Source of the DNA: Prorocentrum cordatum | Taxonomy: Eukaryota > Sar > Dinophyceae > Prorocentrales > Prorocentraceae | NCBI GenBank assembly: GCA_963575745.1 | Contig: CAUYUJ010003908.1 | Location: forward strand, 1 to 64,000 | Length of the DNA stretch: 64,000 nucleotides | Direction: 5' to 3' | Shown here: positions 18,223 through 28,139 of the stretch, in pieces | Layout of the letters: each line of letters opens with the position of its first letter | How positions within the stretch are numbered: position 1 is the first letter of the stretch | Notes under the pieces: model-generated | The model's input: the letters and a program-made list of their open reading frames with translations, nothing else | What the model was told of the DNA's origin: nothing | The model's database searches: none | Program-made: the position numbers and the translations under genes

Positions 18223-18638
18223 ATCTCAGGGGACTGGGGGAACCGCGGGGCGGGGACTGGGGGAACCGCCCGGGGCGCTTTACACTGCCCGGCCCTTTAA
18301 GCTAAGAGAGTAAGAACCCTTCTAGGCAGAGCCTATGTGGGGAACAATTGTACACATATTCATTGTCGGAGCTCCGCGCGAATCTCCGAAAGTTCATGGT
18401 TACGCAGTGTTGCTTCTTCTACATGTGTAGCTGGCAGGCTTGGCTTCGCGCGGGAGTGGGGCCCGGTGGCCCGCGAAGGGGCCCGCTCGCCCAGAGATCC
18501 GGTGCACCGTGGCGCTCCGCAGTGCCAGCACCGAGAGCTGCAGCGGCTGAGCGAGAGAGCGCGCGAGGTGGCGCAGCCGACGCGGGGCAGAGTCCGACGT
18601 CCCCGGCCGTCTTCGCCCTGGCCAGAGCGTGCCAGTAG

Positions 18639-18848
18639 ATGGACAATATATTCGAACCCTCACACATTCGAGGGAGATTCTAAATCACCCCCGCGCCCCC
18701 GACATCAATGTTGACCTCAGTAAAGGCGGTGCTTTGGGGTTCGAATATGTCTGTCCACTCACGCCCCCCCCCGTCGCCACGCCATCAATATTGATTTCGG
18801 GGGGTCGGGGGGGCATCTTGGGCCACAGGGTTCGAATGTAATGTCCAT
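18639..18848. repeat. Inverted-repeat unit with TTCGAA motifs
   Basis: The arm at 18639-18660 (ATGGACA...TTCGAACCCT) matches the reverse complement of 18827-18848 at about 19 of 22 positions. A third copy of the arm lies at 18736-18758. Two direct copies of CATCAAT(G/A)TTGA sit between them. No ORF. The GGTTCGAAT core resembles a tRNA B box, but there is no tRNA fold. Confidence 0.5.
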
Positions 18849-18989
18849 GTACGGGCTCGCCTGCTCCCGTGCCCCCCCTCGGCCTCGCGGCGGGGCTCGG
18901 GCGGCAGCGGCGGTGCGCCGCGCCCGCGCGCGGAGAGGCGAGGTGCCCGAGGCGGCCCCCGCGAGGCTGCGGCCGTGGGTCAGGAGGGA

Positions 18990-19145
18990 AAAAAACACAC
19001 AAACACGATGAATCGTCGATCCCCCAGAAAGTATGGGAAAACATGGGAAGTGCGGGGGAGGAAGGCAAAAACCCTGAAAACATGGGAAAAGATGGGGAAT
19101 CCTGCCATTTGTGTGTGTGTATTGATTTGTGTGTCCCAGGGCCCC
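18990..19145 (+). repeat. Dispersed repeat family B (introner-like), copy 1
   Basis: Matches 25235-25400 on the same strand: AAACACACA, ATGAATCGTCGAT, repeated ATGGGAAA, GGGAATCCTG, then TTTGTGTGTGTGTAT and a GGGCCC(C)TTCA end. In both copies the right end meets a coding-like segment, here after CCCCTTCAG. The left edge here is GGTCAGGAGGG, where GA could act as a non-canonical donor. Compatible with a mobile intron, unproven. Confidence 0.55.
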
Positions 19146-19389
19146 TTCAGTGGGGTCGCGCGGGCCGCCGTCGAGGTGCCGAGAGGAGAGGACCGCGTCG
19201 GGCTCGGAAGGGGCCCCGGGTCGTCTGCCTTCGGGCCGCTCCCTGGATCGGCAAAGGCCGGGGGGGAGCTGTTCGCGTGGCCCGGGCGGGCTCGGCGTGG
19301 CCGGCACGGCCCCCCTCCGCGTCGTGCTCGGCGCTCCTGGTGGCGGCGCGATGGCTGCAGGGTACAGTCGGGGCCCTGATGGGCCCTGA
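19146..19389 (+). CDS. Exon-like segment after family B copy 1
   Basis: Begins just after the AG that ends family B and reads about 80 codons, of which the first 55 have mostly G/C third positions (start FSGVARAAVEVPRGED). Gly/Arg-rich toward the end. No recognised domain, start or clear donor. It could be a real internal exon or GC-rich sequence that happens to be open. Confidence 0.3.
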
Positions 19390-20052
19390 AGAGGGAGCCC
19401 TTTTCGTTGGGGAGGGGCTCCGCGTTCCTCAAGGGTTTCGCAGCTTGCCTTGGATGTTCCTTAGGTTTTCGATACGAGATCGAAGTTCAGTTTATGGAGA
19501 ATAGGGGCCTCGTTCCTTATGTAGGGTTCCTTAGGTCAACGCCCCGACTGTAGCTTCGCGTCGTCGCGACTGGCCGCGACCCCGCCGCCGGCGTTGCACG
19601 TTGAACGCCAGCGGCGGCCCAGAATCGGTCGAGGGTGAGCGATCGGACGCTGCGGGAACGGCCGATCGTTCAAGGCTGAACTCAGGGGCAGCGATAGGGG
19701 GGGATATGCATAGGGGGGATGCATCGACCCCCAATCGCCCATTGATCGCCGATAAGGATCTGATAGCACCAACCCGCCCAGGAAGGTGCGGATTCACTCT
19801 CGGGGGCCTGTCGCCGGTGTGTATGGGCGATGCATCGCCGACTCCAGGCCGAGGCATCCCCCCCCCTATGCCAGTCCCCCCCCCCCCCTATCGTTGCCCC
19901 TCCTGCACGATCCCCGCGGTGCCAGGAGCCGGCGCCGAAGCCGACGCGGCACGAGCCTGCAGCGGGTCCCTCGCCGGGGCGTGAGGACTCGCCGCGCGTC
20001 GCGCCCCGCGGCCCGGGGTCGGGCAGGCGGCGGGCGCCCTTCGCCGGCGCCG
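19390..20052. other. Interval without a clear gene
   Basis: Contains a perfect 14-base palindrome, GGCGATGCATCGCC, at 19826-19839 in a stretch rich in GATGCATCG and ATCGCC motifs; similar motifs occur near 24415-24500. Several C/G homopolymers of 8-10 bases. No convincing exon on either strand. Confidence 0.4.
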
Positions 20053-20460
20053 CGGCGCGCCCCTCCTCCACCTCCTCCTCCTCCTCCTTCCCCTCCTCCT
20101 CCTCCCCCTCCCCTCCTCCTCCTCCCTCCTCGTCCCCCTCCTCCTCCTCCTCCTCCTCCTCCTCCTCCCCTCCTCCTCCTCCCTTCCTCTCCTCCTCCTC
20201 CCCCTCCTCCTCCTCCTCCTCCTCCTCCTCTCCTCCTCCTCCTCCTCCTCTCCTCCTCCTCCTCCTCCTCCTCCTCTCCCTCCCCTCCTCCTCCTCCCCT
20301 CCTCCTCCCCCTCCTCCTCCTCCTCCTCCTCCTCCTCCTCCTCCTCCTCCTCCTCCTCCTCCCGCCTCCGCCTCCTCCGCCTCCTCCTCCTCCTCCTCCT
20401 CCTCTCCTCCTCCTCCTCCTCCTCCTCCTCCTCCTCCTCCTCCTCCTCCCCCTCCTCCAC
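20053..20460. repeat. (TCC)n tract
   Basis: About 400 bases of TCC/CCT trinucleotides with scattered CC insertions and two CCGCCTCCG interruptions. Poly-Leu, poly-Pro, poly-Arg and poly-Glu translations in all frames are artefacts. Confidence 0.9.
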
Positions 20461-21266
20461 CGCATGATTACCCATCGGTCGTTGAAAGTAGGTATTTTGG
20501 GATTCCCAGTGCCCAATCTACTTTAGCCGCCTTCCTACTTCAAGAGCTGAGTGGTTTTCCCTTTTCCATCCTCAACAGGGGGCGGGCGGAGACCCAATCT
20601 ACTTCAACGCCGTCTTAATTCATGATTCCACCTACTTCTTCCGACCGATGGGGACTCATGCGGTGATGCGATGTGTTGTGGCTGCGCGATTATAGGTCGT
20701 CTTTCGATCGCGAGCTCGGCAGTCACGGCAGGGCCCAGGGCTCCTGGATAAGAGACGCCAGAGTTACGAGCGCATTGACAGAGGCCGAAGATTCGTGGCA
20801 CTGGCTTGCTCGCGAGCCTGTATCACCTGGAAGCTAAGCGGGCGATCTAGTTGGCGTGTGATTGGTAGTGCGCATGTGATGATTAATCTGGGCACGCCCG
20901 ATCATGCTTTTTGTCCACACTCGTTCCCTTGGCACACGCTGTATGGTATCCGCTGGCCATGCCGATCGTTGCTGATGTGAGTGCCATGTTGGCGCTGCGG
21001 CCAGACAGCGCACTCCGATCGAGCCATCTGTGGCTCTTGACGCGCTGATCACAAGAGCAGCGGTTCTCTGCGCCAACGGCCCTTCGTGTTTCGTGGGGAG
21101 AGGCGCGAGCGAGAGTTGCAGATCGCGCCACTGCGGGGCACGGTCAGCGATCCGCCTCAGGATTGAGCTCGGACACCATGCTTGCTGGGCAGGGGGGGGG
21201 CACGGGGAGCCAAGTCAGACATGGCCGGCGGTCCTGCGAGGGCCTTCTCAGTGCACGTCCGAGCAT
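20461..21266. other. Interval without a clear gene
   Basis: Mixed-sequence DNA between two trinucleotide tracts. A segment near 20828-20870 (GGAAGCTAAGC and following) resembles part of a 5S rRNA internal promoter but lacks the rest of the gene. Short open frames exist on both strands without a convincing codon pattern. Confidence 0.35.
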
Positions 21267-21846
21267 GAGGCTCCGCACAGCTGGATCAGGAGGAGGAGGA
21301 GGAGGAGGAGGAGGAGGAGGAGGAGGAGACGAGACGGAGAGGAGGGAGGAGGAGAGAGGAGAGTGAGAGGAGTAGGAGGAGGAGGAGGAGGAGGAGGAGG
21401 GGGAGGAGGGAGGAGGAGGAGGAGGAGGAGGAGGAGGAGGAGGAGGAGGAGGAGGAGGAGGAGGAGGGAGGAGGAGGAGGAGGAGGAGGAGGAGGAGGAG
21501 GAGGAGGGAGGAGGAGGAGGAGGAGGAGGAGGAGGAGGAGGAGAGGAGGAGGAGGGAGGAAGGGGGAGGAGGAGGAGGAGGAGGAGGAGGAGGAGGAGGG
21601 AGGAGAGGAGGGGAGGAGGGAGGGAGGAGGGGGGAGGAGAGGCGAGGAGGAGGGAGAGGAGGGGAGGAGAGGGGGAGAGAGGAGGGGGAGGAGGGGAGGA
21701 GGGGGGGAGGGAGGAGGAGGAGGAGAGGAGGAGGAGAGAGGAGGAGAGGAGGAGGAGAGGAGGAGGAGGAGGAGGAGGAGGAGGAGGAGGAGGAGGGGGA
21801 GGGGGAGGAGAGGAGGGGGAGGAGGCTCCGCACAGCTGGATCAGGA
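21267..21846. repeat. (GGA)n tract flanked by a 25-bp direct repeat
   Basis: Some 530 bases of GGA/GGGA purine repeats bounded on both sides by the same 25 bases, starting GAGGCTCCGCACAG (21267-21291 and 21822-21846, identical). The direct repeat is unique sequence, so the tract seems to have been inserted or expanded with duplication of its neighbour. ORFs on both strands here are repeat artefacts. Confidence 0.8.
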
Positions 21847-22041
21847 TGCCAGGGCATGTCCTCGCCGTGACTCAGCGCGCACCCCGCACCGCAGCGCGAG
21901 GCGGAGCGAGGCCGCGGCCCGGCGGCGCTCGCGCGCTCGCGCGCGTGCCGCCTCCCGGCAGCGCGCGTGCCGGCCTCTACCGGCCGCGGCGCGACGGACC
22001 TCGCCTGCCCGCAGCCGCCTCCGCTGGGCACCCCGCCCCTC

Positions 22042-22160
22042 CCTCCTCCTCCTCCTCCTCCACTCCTCCTCCTCCTCCTCCTCCTCCTCCTCCTCCCCTC
22101 CTCCTCCTTCCCTCCCTCCTTCCTCATCCTCCCCCCCCCATCCCATCTGGGGGGGGGGGG
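22042..22160. repeat. (TCC)n tract and poly-G run
   Basis: About 90 bases of TCC repeats, then a run of C and a run of about 14 G near 22148-22161. Homopolymers this long are prone to sequencing error. It sits directly upstream of dispersed family C, as the tract at 40200-40370 does for the other copy. Confidence 0.8.
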
Positions 22161-22257
22161 GGGGCCGAGGTGCCCGCGACCATCCATTACCAGTGGCGGG
22201 CTGTTTTTCAATCCCGGGATTTTCTGAGGGTCGGGGACGGCGTCGGGGTGGTGTCGG

Positions 22258-22450
22258 GAGCGGAAAAGAGGGGGGTGATGACTAGGGGGGGTGGATATCA
22301 TGGCGTGGGCCATGATATTTCTTCCGATTTCATGACGCCTCTTCTTCTTTCATTACGTCCCTGGCCCCCCCGCTGGGCCGCGCACATGCCGCCGGCCATG
22401 ATTTGCACCCCCCCCTCTTGGACACCCCCCTCTTGGTCGCTCCCGATGGT
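22258..22450 (+). repeat. Dispersed repeat family C, copy 1
   Basis: Matches 40500-40690: AGAGGGGGGTGATGACTAGG, a CATGATAT block, TTTCATG(A/G)CGCCTCTTCT, a C-rich block, GGCCATGATTTGC and two copies of CCCCCCTCTTGG. Contains the hairpin ATATCATGG/CCATGATAT (22297-22320 region). A TCC tract lies upstream of both copies. No coding capacity. Confidence 0.65.
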
Positions 22451-22914
22451 GTGGTGCATGCCTGTGTCCCCGTTTTTGCCGGGAAAACAGCGCAAAATGT
22501 ATACACCAGGATCCCGCGTGCCTGTGCGAATGTCAAGGCGGGGCCGGAAAAAGCGTCGGTGTACATAGAGTTTGGCTCCTCAATTTGGCCCTTGGCCCGC
22601 GCGCCTCCAGAAGTCCCCGCCGGGTCGTCGCGCAGGCGCGCCCCTTTTGCGAGCCTGCAGAGGGGGAGCACCGCAACGCGGAGAGCCAGGGCGCGCAAGA
22701 CAGCCCGCCCACACGACAGCGAGGGCCACAGGCGGAAGGCGCCGCCGACCGCAGAGCGAGACGTGAAACTGGGACGTGGCGCAATAGGCGCAGCAGCACG
22801 CGAAGCCATGCATGGTGAAGACAAGAGGCAGCGCAGTACGCATGCGGTGAGGGCCACGAGGTGCTGGACCAGACCCCGGAGGAGAGGAGCAGCCCATGAG
22901 ACCCGACAGTGCTA
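22451..22914. other. Interval without a clear gene
   Basis: GC-rich, open in several frames on both strands. Reading frames are Arg/Ala/Pro-rich and none stands out by codon use. Possibly degraded exon sequence. Confidence 0.3.
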
Positions 22915-24310
22915 AATTAGCCTGGCGAAGGGCCCAACCATATGCAGTTGTGAGTACGTGCCGTCGTTGAAAGTATCGTCTTCGGTGGATCCCCTTATGG
23001 GGCCACGCAGCGCGTAAATGGTGTGCCGAACTCTGGCGGGGACATCATGCGGGCGCTGCCACTGGGGCCCTCGAGCATCGCGGGGGAGGTGAAGGAGGGG
23101 GGCCAGCAACAGGGGCAACTGGAGCCTTCGGCGGAGCTCCCCATCTGGGGCCACGAAGCGTGTGAGAGGTGTACCGGAATGGCGGGTGGGGCCGCATGCG
23201 GGCGCTGCCCTTGGAGCCTTCGGCATAGCCCTATCGGGCCACAGGAACGTGTGAGGGGGTCGCCGACATGGAAGGTGGAACCCCATGCGGGCACTGCCAC
23301 TGAGGACTACGGTGGAGCTCCCTATGGGGCCAGGAAGCGCTTGCATGGGGGTGCAACTGCATGTGGGCGCTGCCGCTGGGGCCTTGGGTGGAGCTCCTTA
23401 TGTGGCCACGAGGGTGGAACTGCGTGTGGGCGCTGCCACTGGAGCCTTCGGTGAAGCTCCATGTGGGGCCACGAAACGTGTGAGGGGTGCACCGAAAGGA
23501 AGGTGGTACTGCATGCGGGCGCTGCCACTGGAGCCTTCGGTGGAGCTCGCTAGGAGGCCCCGAAACGTGTGATGTGTGTGCCGAAACGGAGGGTGGAACT
23601 GCATGCGGGCGCTGCCACTGGGACCTTCGCTGCTTCCTGTGAGGCCGCGAAGCGTGTGAGGGGTGCGTCGAAATCGGGGTGCAACTGCATGCGGGCGCTG
23701 CCACTGGGGCCTTGGGTGGAGCTCCCTAAGGGGCCACGAAGCGTGTGAGGGGTGTGCCATAATGGAGGGTGGAACTGCACGCGGGCGCTGCCATTGGGGC
23801 CTTCGGGGAAGCTCCGTATGGGGCCACCCACGAAACGTGTGAGGGGTGCACCGAAACGGCCATGCGGGCGCTGCCACTGGGGCATTCGGTTGAGCTCCCT
23901 ATGTGGTCACGAAGCGTGTGAGAGGTGTGCCGAAATGGAGGGTGGAACCCCATGCGGGCGCTGCCACTGGGGCCTTCGGTGGGGCTCCCTATGGGACCAT
24001 GAAGCGTGTGAGGGGTGCACCGGAATTGAAGGTGGAATCCCATGCGGGCGCTGCCGCTGGGGCCATTGGTGGAACATGTTGGAACTCACTGCGGGGCTAC
24101 GAAACGTGTGAGGGGCACATATGCCGAAATGAGGGCAGAGGCACGGACGGGAGGCAGAAGGAGATGGGAGGAGGGAGGAGGGGGAGGGAGGAGGGGGAGG
24201 AGGAAGGAGGAGAACGCGGGGCGCTGTCTCTTCAAAACGAGGACCCAACACCACAGGATAGTCGGCGGCAATGACCCCGAGGGATCCGATACCAGGCGAA
24301 AGCGCCCGGC
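22915..24310 (+). repeat. Dispersed minisatellite element D, copy 1 (about 77-90-bp units)
   Basis: Flanks are shared with 49175-50790. The left flank is CCTGGCGAAG then CCCAACCAT. The right flank is a GGA-rich stretch followed by CGGGGCGCTGTCTCTT and a block ending CACAGGAT. Between them are about a dozen degenerate units with the core GGAGCTCCCTATGGGGCCAC and a GCGCTGCCACTGG half. Spacing is mostly 77 or about 89 bases. The unit is not a multiple of three, so the long ORFs across it change frame between units and are not genes. Confidence 0.75.
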
Positions 24311-24468
24311 GTGGCAAAGTTGCAACGCCTGGAGCTCAGGGCTGGAGCAGACTCTGGTGGAGATCCAGCTGGCCTCCCAGATGGGGTCGGAGCAGATGGG
24401 CACGGAGGATCGCGCTGCATCGCCCATGCCTCGGCGATATGCTTCGATGTGGAGCCCGGTGTTCTCCA

Positions 24469-24495
24469 CGCTGATGCGTCGCCGACGCATCAGCG
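24469..24495. repeat. Perfect 27-base palindrome
   Basis: Thirteen-base arms CGCTGATGCGTCG and CGACGCATCAGCG around a single C. It sits in a GATGC/ATGCATCG-rich stretch similar to 19690-19840. Possible protein-binding site or cruciform; function unknown. Confidence 0.6.
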
Positions 24496-24559
24496 ATGCA
24501 TCGGCGGTGCGACGCTGTCCTCCGACCCCGTCTACTCCCACCCCAGACGGGGTCGGAGC

Positions 24560-24830
24560 AGAGGAGGGGGAACGAGGAGGAGAGCAGCAGGAGAAGTGCG
24601 AGGAGGAGGAGCGAGGAGGAGGAGCAGCAGAAGAGGTGGAGGAGGAGCGAGGAGGAGGAGGAGGAGGAGGATGAGGAGTAGAGGAGGAGGAGGAGGAGGA
24701 GGAGGAGGAGGAGGAGGAGGAGGAGGAGGAGGAGGAGGAGTAGAGGAGGAGGAGCGAGGAGGAGCAGAGGAGGGGGAGCGAGGAGGAGGAGGAGCAGCAG
24801 GAGAGGCGCCGGAGCGCAGGAGAGAGGCGC
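24560..24830. repeat. (GGA)n tract
   Basis: About 270 bases of AGGAGG purine repeats with AGC and GAG interruptions, leading into an Arg/Ala/Glu-rich open segment. Poly-Glu and poly-Arg translations are artefacts. Confidence 0.85.
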
Positions 24831-24922
24831 GGCAGGCGCGAGGAGCACTGCCAGAGCCCAGGGGGAGGAGGAGCGGCGGGAGCGCGGGAGGAGCGCCGCG
24901 GAGGCCCCGCGCCCAGGGCCAC

Positions 24923-25090
24923 ATGGACGCCGGCGCGCCCCGCGGCGGCGCGGGCGCAGAGGGCGCCGACGAGCAGGCGCCGACGGGCGCGGGCGCCGAG
25001 TCCGAGCAGGCGGACGCCGCGCCGCCGGCGGACGCCGCCGAGCTGGAGAGCTGGGCACGTCGGCGGCGAGAGCTCGGGCTGCTCCTGCTG
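24923..25090 (+). CDS. Exon-like segment, Ala/Gly/Glu-rich with possible start
   Basis: ATG 24923 in the context GGCCACATGG opens about 55 codons with almost exclusively G/C third positions (MDAGAPRGGAGAEGADEQ onward, later AELESWARRRREL). It then runs into a TCC-rich tract (25080-25205), which looks like an intron. No recognised domain; acidic and probably disordered. Exon-like sequence at 25401-25511 could be downstream. Confidence 0.4.
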
Positions 25091-25205
25091 CTCCTCCTCC
25101 TGCTCCTCCCTCTGCTCTCCCTCCTCCTCCTCCTCCTCCTCCTCCTCCTCCTCCCTCCTGCTCCTCCTCCTCCTCCTCCTCCTCCGCTCTCCTCCGACCT
25201 CCCCC
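25080..25205. repeat. (TCC)n / CTCCTG tract
   Basis: Pyrimidine tract that begins as CTGCTCCTG repeats at the edge of the exon-like segment and becomes pure TCC. It ends close to CACCAG then GTGTATTATC, where family B copy 2 begins. Probably intronic. Confidence 0.8.
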
Positions 25206-25234
25206 CTCCATCACCAGGTGTATTATCGGGAGGG

Positions 25235-25400
25235 ATTGAAACACACAGACAATGAATCGTCGATTCCCCAAAAAAGATGGGAAACAATGGGAAGAGGGGG
25301 GAAAGACAAAAACCCAGAAAATATAGGAAAATATCGGGAATCCTGTTATTTGTGTGTGTGTATTTATTTGTGTGCTTGTGGGCCCTTCATATTAAGCCTC
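25235..25400 (+). repeat. Dispersed repeat family B (introner-like), copy 2
   Basis: Same block order as copy 1 at 18990-19145. The possible intron edges are CACCAG/GTGTATT (25216-25217) on the left and the CTTCATATTAAG end at about 25397 on the right. Exon-like sequence follows at once. Two copies with matching placement beside coding-like sequence suggest a mobile intron. Confidence 0.55.
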
Positions 25401-25511
25401 TACGCCAACCAGTCTGGGTGGGCCGCCGTCGCCGAATCCGTCTTTCGCAAAGTGCACCTCGTGTTCGAGACCGCCGCCGCCCCTGCGAGTTTGCATCGGT
25501 TGTCTGTATGA
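25401..25511 (+). CDS. Exon-like segment ending in a stop
   Basis: About 36 codons with nearly all G/C third positions (LYANQSGWAAVAESVFRKV onward) and a TGA at 25509-25511. It could be the terminal exon of the same gene as 24923-25090, with family B as the intron. No domain recognised. Confidence 0.4.
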   Translation, partial: YANQSGWAAVAESVFRKVHLVFETAAAPASLHRLSV

Positions 25512-26436
25512 TTGCCTTCAGCCCACCCCGCTACAGTCAACCCGCAGAGTAGGGATGGGCGACCTTCCCAAGGGTACCCTTGCATCCTTGCCTCCTCGGC
25601 CCATCCTGGGCCGCTTTCGTTGGCCGCGCCCCGCTCGAAAGCTTTGAAATGGGCGTCCAAGGCCCTTGCATCCTTATCGCGCATCCTCACTGTGCGGGTT
25701 GACTGTGCCGCGCCTGGGTCGTGGGCCAGAGGCCTCGTCGCGGTTGCGCGCTTGCTCCCTTCGAGACAGAACTATGTTGTGCAATTCGTCGCGGTTGCGC
25801 GGCTGTTCCCTCTGTGTGGGGGTTCTGGCCCAGGGGGAGTTTTGAGCATAATTATGTTGGGTAATTTGTCGCGGTTGAATGGAGGGTTCGGGCTTAGGGG
25901 GGTACGCGACGGCGAAGCGAGATATTTCCAGACAGTTCCTGGACATATGTTTCTTTTGTTTTGGGTGCGCGCTCGTGGGTTGAAGGTTTCGCTTGATTTG
26001 GGAAGCGATTGCGGGCGCTTTCGGATAAGAGAACGGAGGGATTTTAAAATTGGATTGCGGCGTCGGATTCAGGCTCGTATTTCGGGGTCCGACGGTCTTC
26101 AAGTCAGAAAGATTTGTTCTAAGAAAGCACGCATGCATGCGCGCGGCTTGAGCACGTCTACGTACATTGTCAACACCGGTATATTTCCATGTTCATGTCG
26201 CGTAGTGCATATAGTGCGCGCAGAGTCCGCCCCTGTCGTTTTTATCTTGTCGTCTTGGCTTTTGCGCGCGGCTGCCGCCAGTTTTTTGTAACACTTACTT
26301 AGGGTCCAGGGCGTTGGCCGCCAGATTTGGGGACCCCCCTGCATAGTGTTTTATGTTTGTTTCGTCGCCGCCGTGGGAACTCTGGTGAACAATTGTCCAA
26401 GAGTGTCGACCTGGTGATCCTCCTCGTCGTCCAACC
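25512..26436. other. Interval without a clear gene
   Basis: One plus-strand frame is open for about 259 codons, but composition is uneven and codons show no G/C third-base bias. A short tandem of TCGTCGCGGTTG(C/A) recurs near 25738, 25788 and 25868. No domain or splice pattern recognised. Confidence 0.35.
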
Positions 26437-27630
26437 TCCCTTTTCCTCCTTCTCCTCCTCCGCCTCCTTCCTCCTCCTCCTCCTCCTTTTCCTCCTCCTC
26501 ATCCTCCTCATCCTTCCTTCTCCTCCCTTTTCCTCCTCCTCCTCCTCCTCCATTCTTTTTCCTTATGAATAACTCCACCCTGTCGCATCCCGAGGCCTGT
26601 CGGAAGGATGGGGCGAGCGTTTCTTTTGAGAGTTCCTTACCACTTACGAGCTTCAAGCTGAAAAACTGGCAACAGCTTTAGAGATGGAGGGGGGGGCCGC
26701 TTCAACATGTGGCTCTCGTCTTAGCGCCGTGCACATTCGTTTCAAACTTTTGCAAGAGCTTCACTGATTGAGGACAGGCCGATGTTCAACATGTGGCTCT
26801 CGCCTTAGCGCCGCTCATTTGTTTCAAAACTTTGCAAGAGTTTCACGTGTTTGGGGCGGGCAGTTTTCAAACGGTGGTTTTTGTTTTAGCGCCGCGCGCA
26901 TGTGTTTAAACATTTCCAATACTTTCACGAAATGAGGGCGGGTGGTTATCATAATGTGGTTCTCGCCTTGGCGCACATTCGTTCTAACATGTTGCAAGAG
27001 ATTCATGGATTGAGGGCGGATCATTTTCAAAATGTGGCTATCGCCTTAGCGCCGTGGACATTCGTTTCATGTTTTGCAGGAGTTTCATGGATTGAAGGCG
27101 GTTCCTTTTCAAAATGTGGTTCTCGACTTAGCGCCGCGCTCACTCTTTTTCAGCATCCGCAGCAGTTTCACGCGTTGAGGGCGGTCCCTTTTTAATATGT
27201 GGCTATCGCCATAGCGCCGCGCACATTCGTTTTAAAGCTTTGCAGCAGCTTCATTGGTTCTCATGGCTAACGTACCAGACATGGCTTTTTGGAGCGACTC
27301 AAGAATGTCAGGGTGCAACAGTTACGTTGATTCGTGGTGCTGGAGTCTCAGGAATGATGTTCAGGCACGATCCAGGACCGTCAAGACGCAATAGTCAGGT
27401 TGACCCGTGGCTTTGACGTCCTGAGAACGGTGTTTTGGCACGCGTCAGGATGTTCGCACGGTTACTCGCTCACGTGGCACTCCCTCAGTAGAAATGTATC
27501 TTTGTAGGATCCTATGAAGAGGGAGCTTCGAGGGAGGGTGTATTGCAACATCGCTGATGAGTCTTGGGTTTGCACTGAACCGCCTCCTCCTTATCCTTCT
27601 CCTCGTCCCTCCTCCCTTCTCCTCCCTGGA
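26437..27630 (+). repeat. Dispersed minisatellite element E, copy 1 (83-bp array)
   Basis: Ordered parts: TCC tract (26437-26560), a leader of about 120 bases containing CTGTCGCATCCCGAGG, about seven units of 81-84 bases (26690-27240), a conserved tail (27241-27585), then another pyrimidine tract. Each unit has TTAGCGCCGCGCACATTCG, GCAAGAGTTTCA and GATTGAGGGCGG. The tail ends at CTTGGGTTTGCACTG. Two more copies lie back to back at 44490-46550. No coding capacity. Confidence 0.8.
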
Positions 27631-27651
27631 AGCCACGGAGCAGCATTCGTT

Positions 27652-27966
27652 GGCAGCGAAATCTGAACCATACCCTCCCCCATCAACGATACAGGCAACT
27701 CGATGTGCGGCGGGGGTAGGGTTCCCAAAGGAGAAACTTGCATAAACATAAACTTTCGGCGCTCCGCGCGGATTTATTGGATCGGCGCTGGGCCCCCCTG
27801 GCGGTGCCTCCGGCGCCACCCCTGGCGCGCGAAGTCCGCGCGGACCTCCGAAAGCTCATTCTTGTGTCGTTTTTTGTGCCTCTAGTGTCGGCGGCGAAAT
27901 CCGAATCCCACCCTCGCTGATCAACGACGCAGGCAACTCGATGGGCGGCGGGGGTAATTAGGGTTC
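27652..27966. mobile_element. Palindromic element F, copy 1, between 75-bp direct repeats
   Basis: Direct repeats of about 75 bases (27652-27726 and 27891-27966, starting GCGAAATC(T/C)GAA) flank a GC-rich foldback. The left arm contains CTCCGCGCGGATTT and the right arm AGTCCGCGCGGACC. The internal sequence matches the long palindrome at 51331-51501. A partial arm is also visible at 18368-18392. MITE-like; no ORF. Confidence 0.6.
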
Positions 27967-28139
27967 CGATGGGTTCAGAATCCGTGGAATGTTTGAGGAA
28001 GTCCGAGCCCTGCCCCCGCCCCTGATCGACTCAGGAGCACCGCTGGTTGGTGGGGGCAGGGTTCGGAACGGATGTCGCCACCCACGAGCGGGGACCCAGA
28101 TCTCCGATGGTATGAGGCTTTCACTCCGGAACCTCCGGC

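Noticed and set aside
18736-18848. tRNA gene, because of GGTTCGAAT B-box-like motifs
   Set aside because: No acceptor stem, D arm or anticodon arm could be placed. The motifs belong to an inverted repeat.
20815-20875. 5S rRNA-like segment (GGAAGCTAAGC and following)
   Set aside because: Only about 11 bases match exactly; the remaining stems and the 3' half of a 5S gene are absent. The AGCTAAGC motif is also common in the nearby satellite.
21144-22313. Long ORFs on both strands across the GGA tract
   Set aside because: They are poly-Arg, poly-Glu, poly-Ser or poly-Pro translations of a trinucleotide repeat. The same applies to ORFs through all TCC/GGA tracts in the window.
25512-26291. 259-codon plus-strand ORF
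   Set aside because: Mixed composition with a short internal tandem repeat and no codon bias. Left as an unannotated interval.
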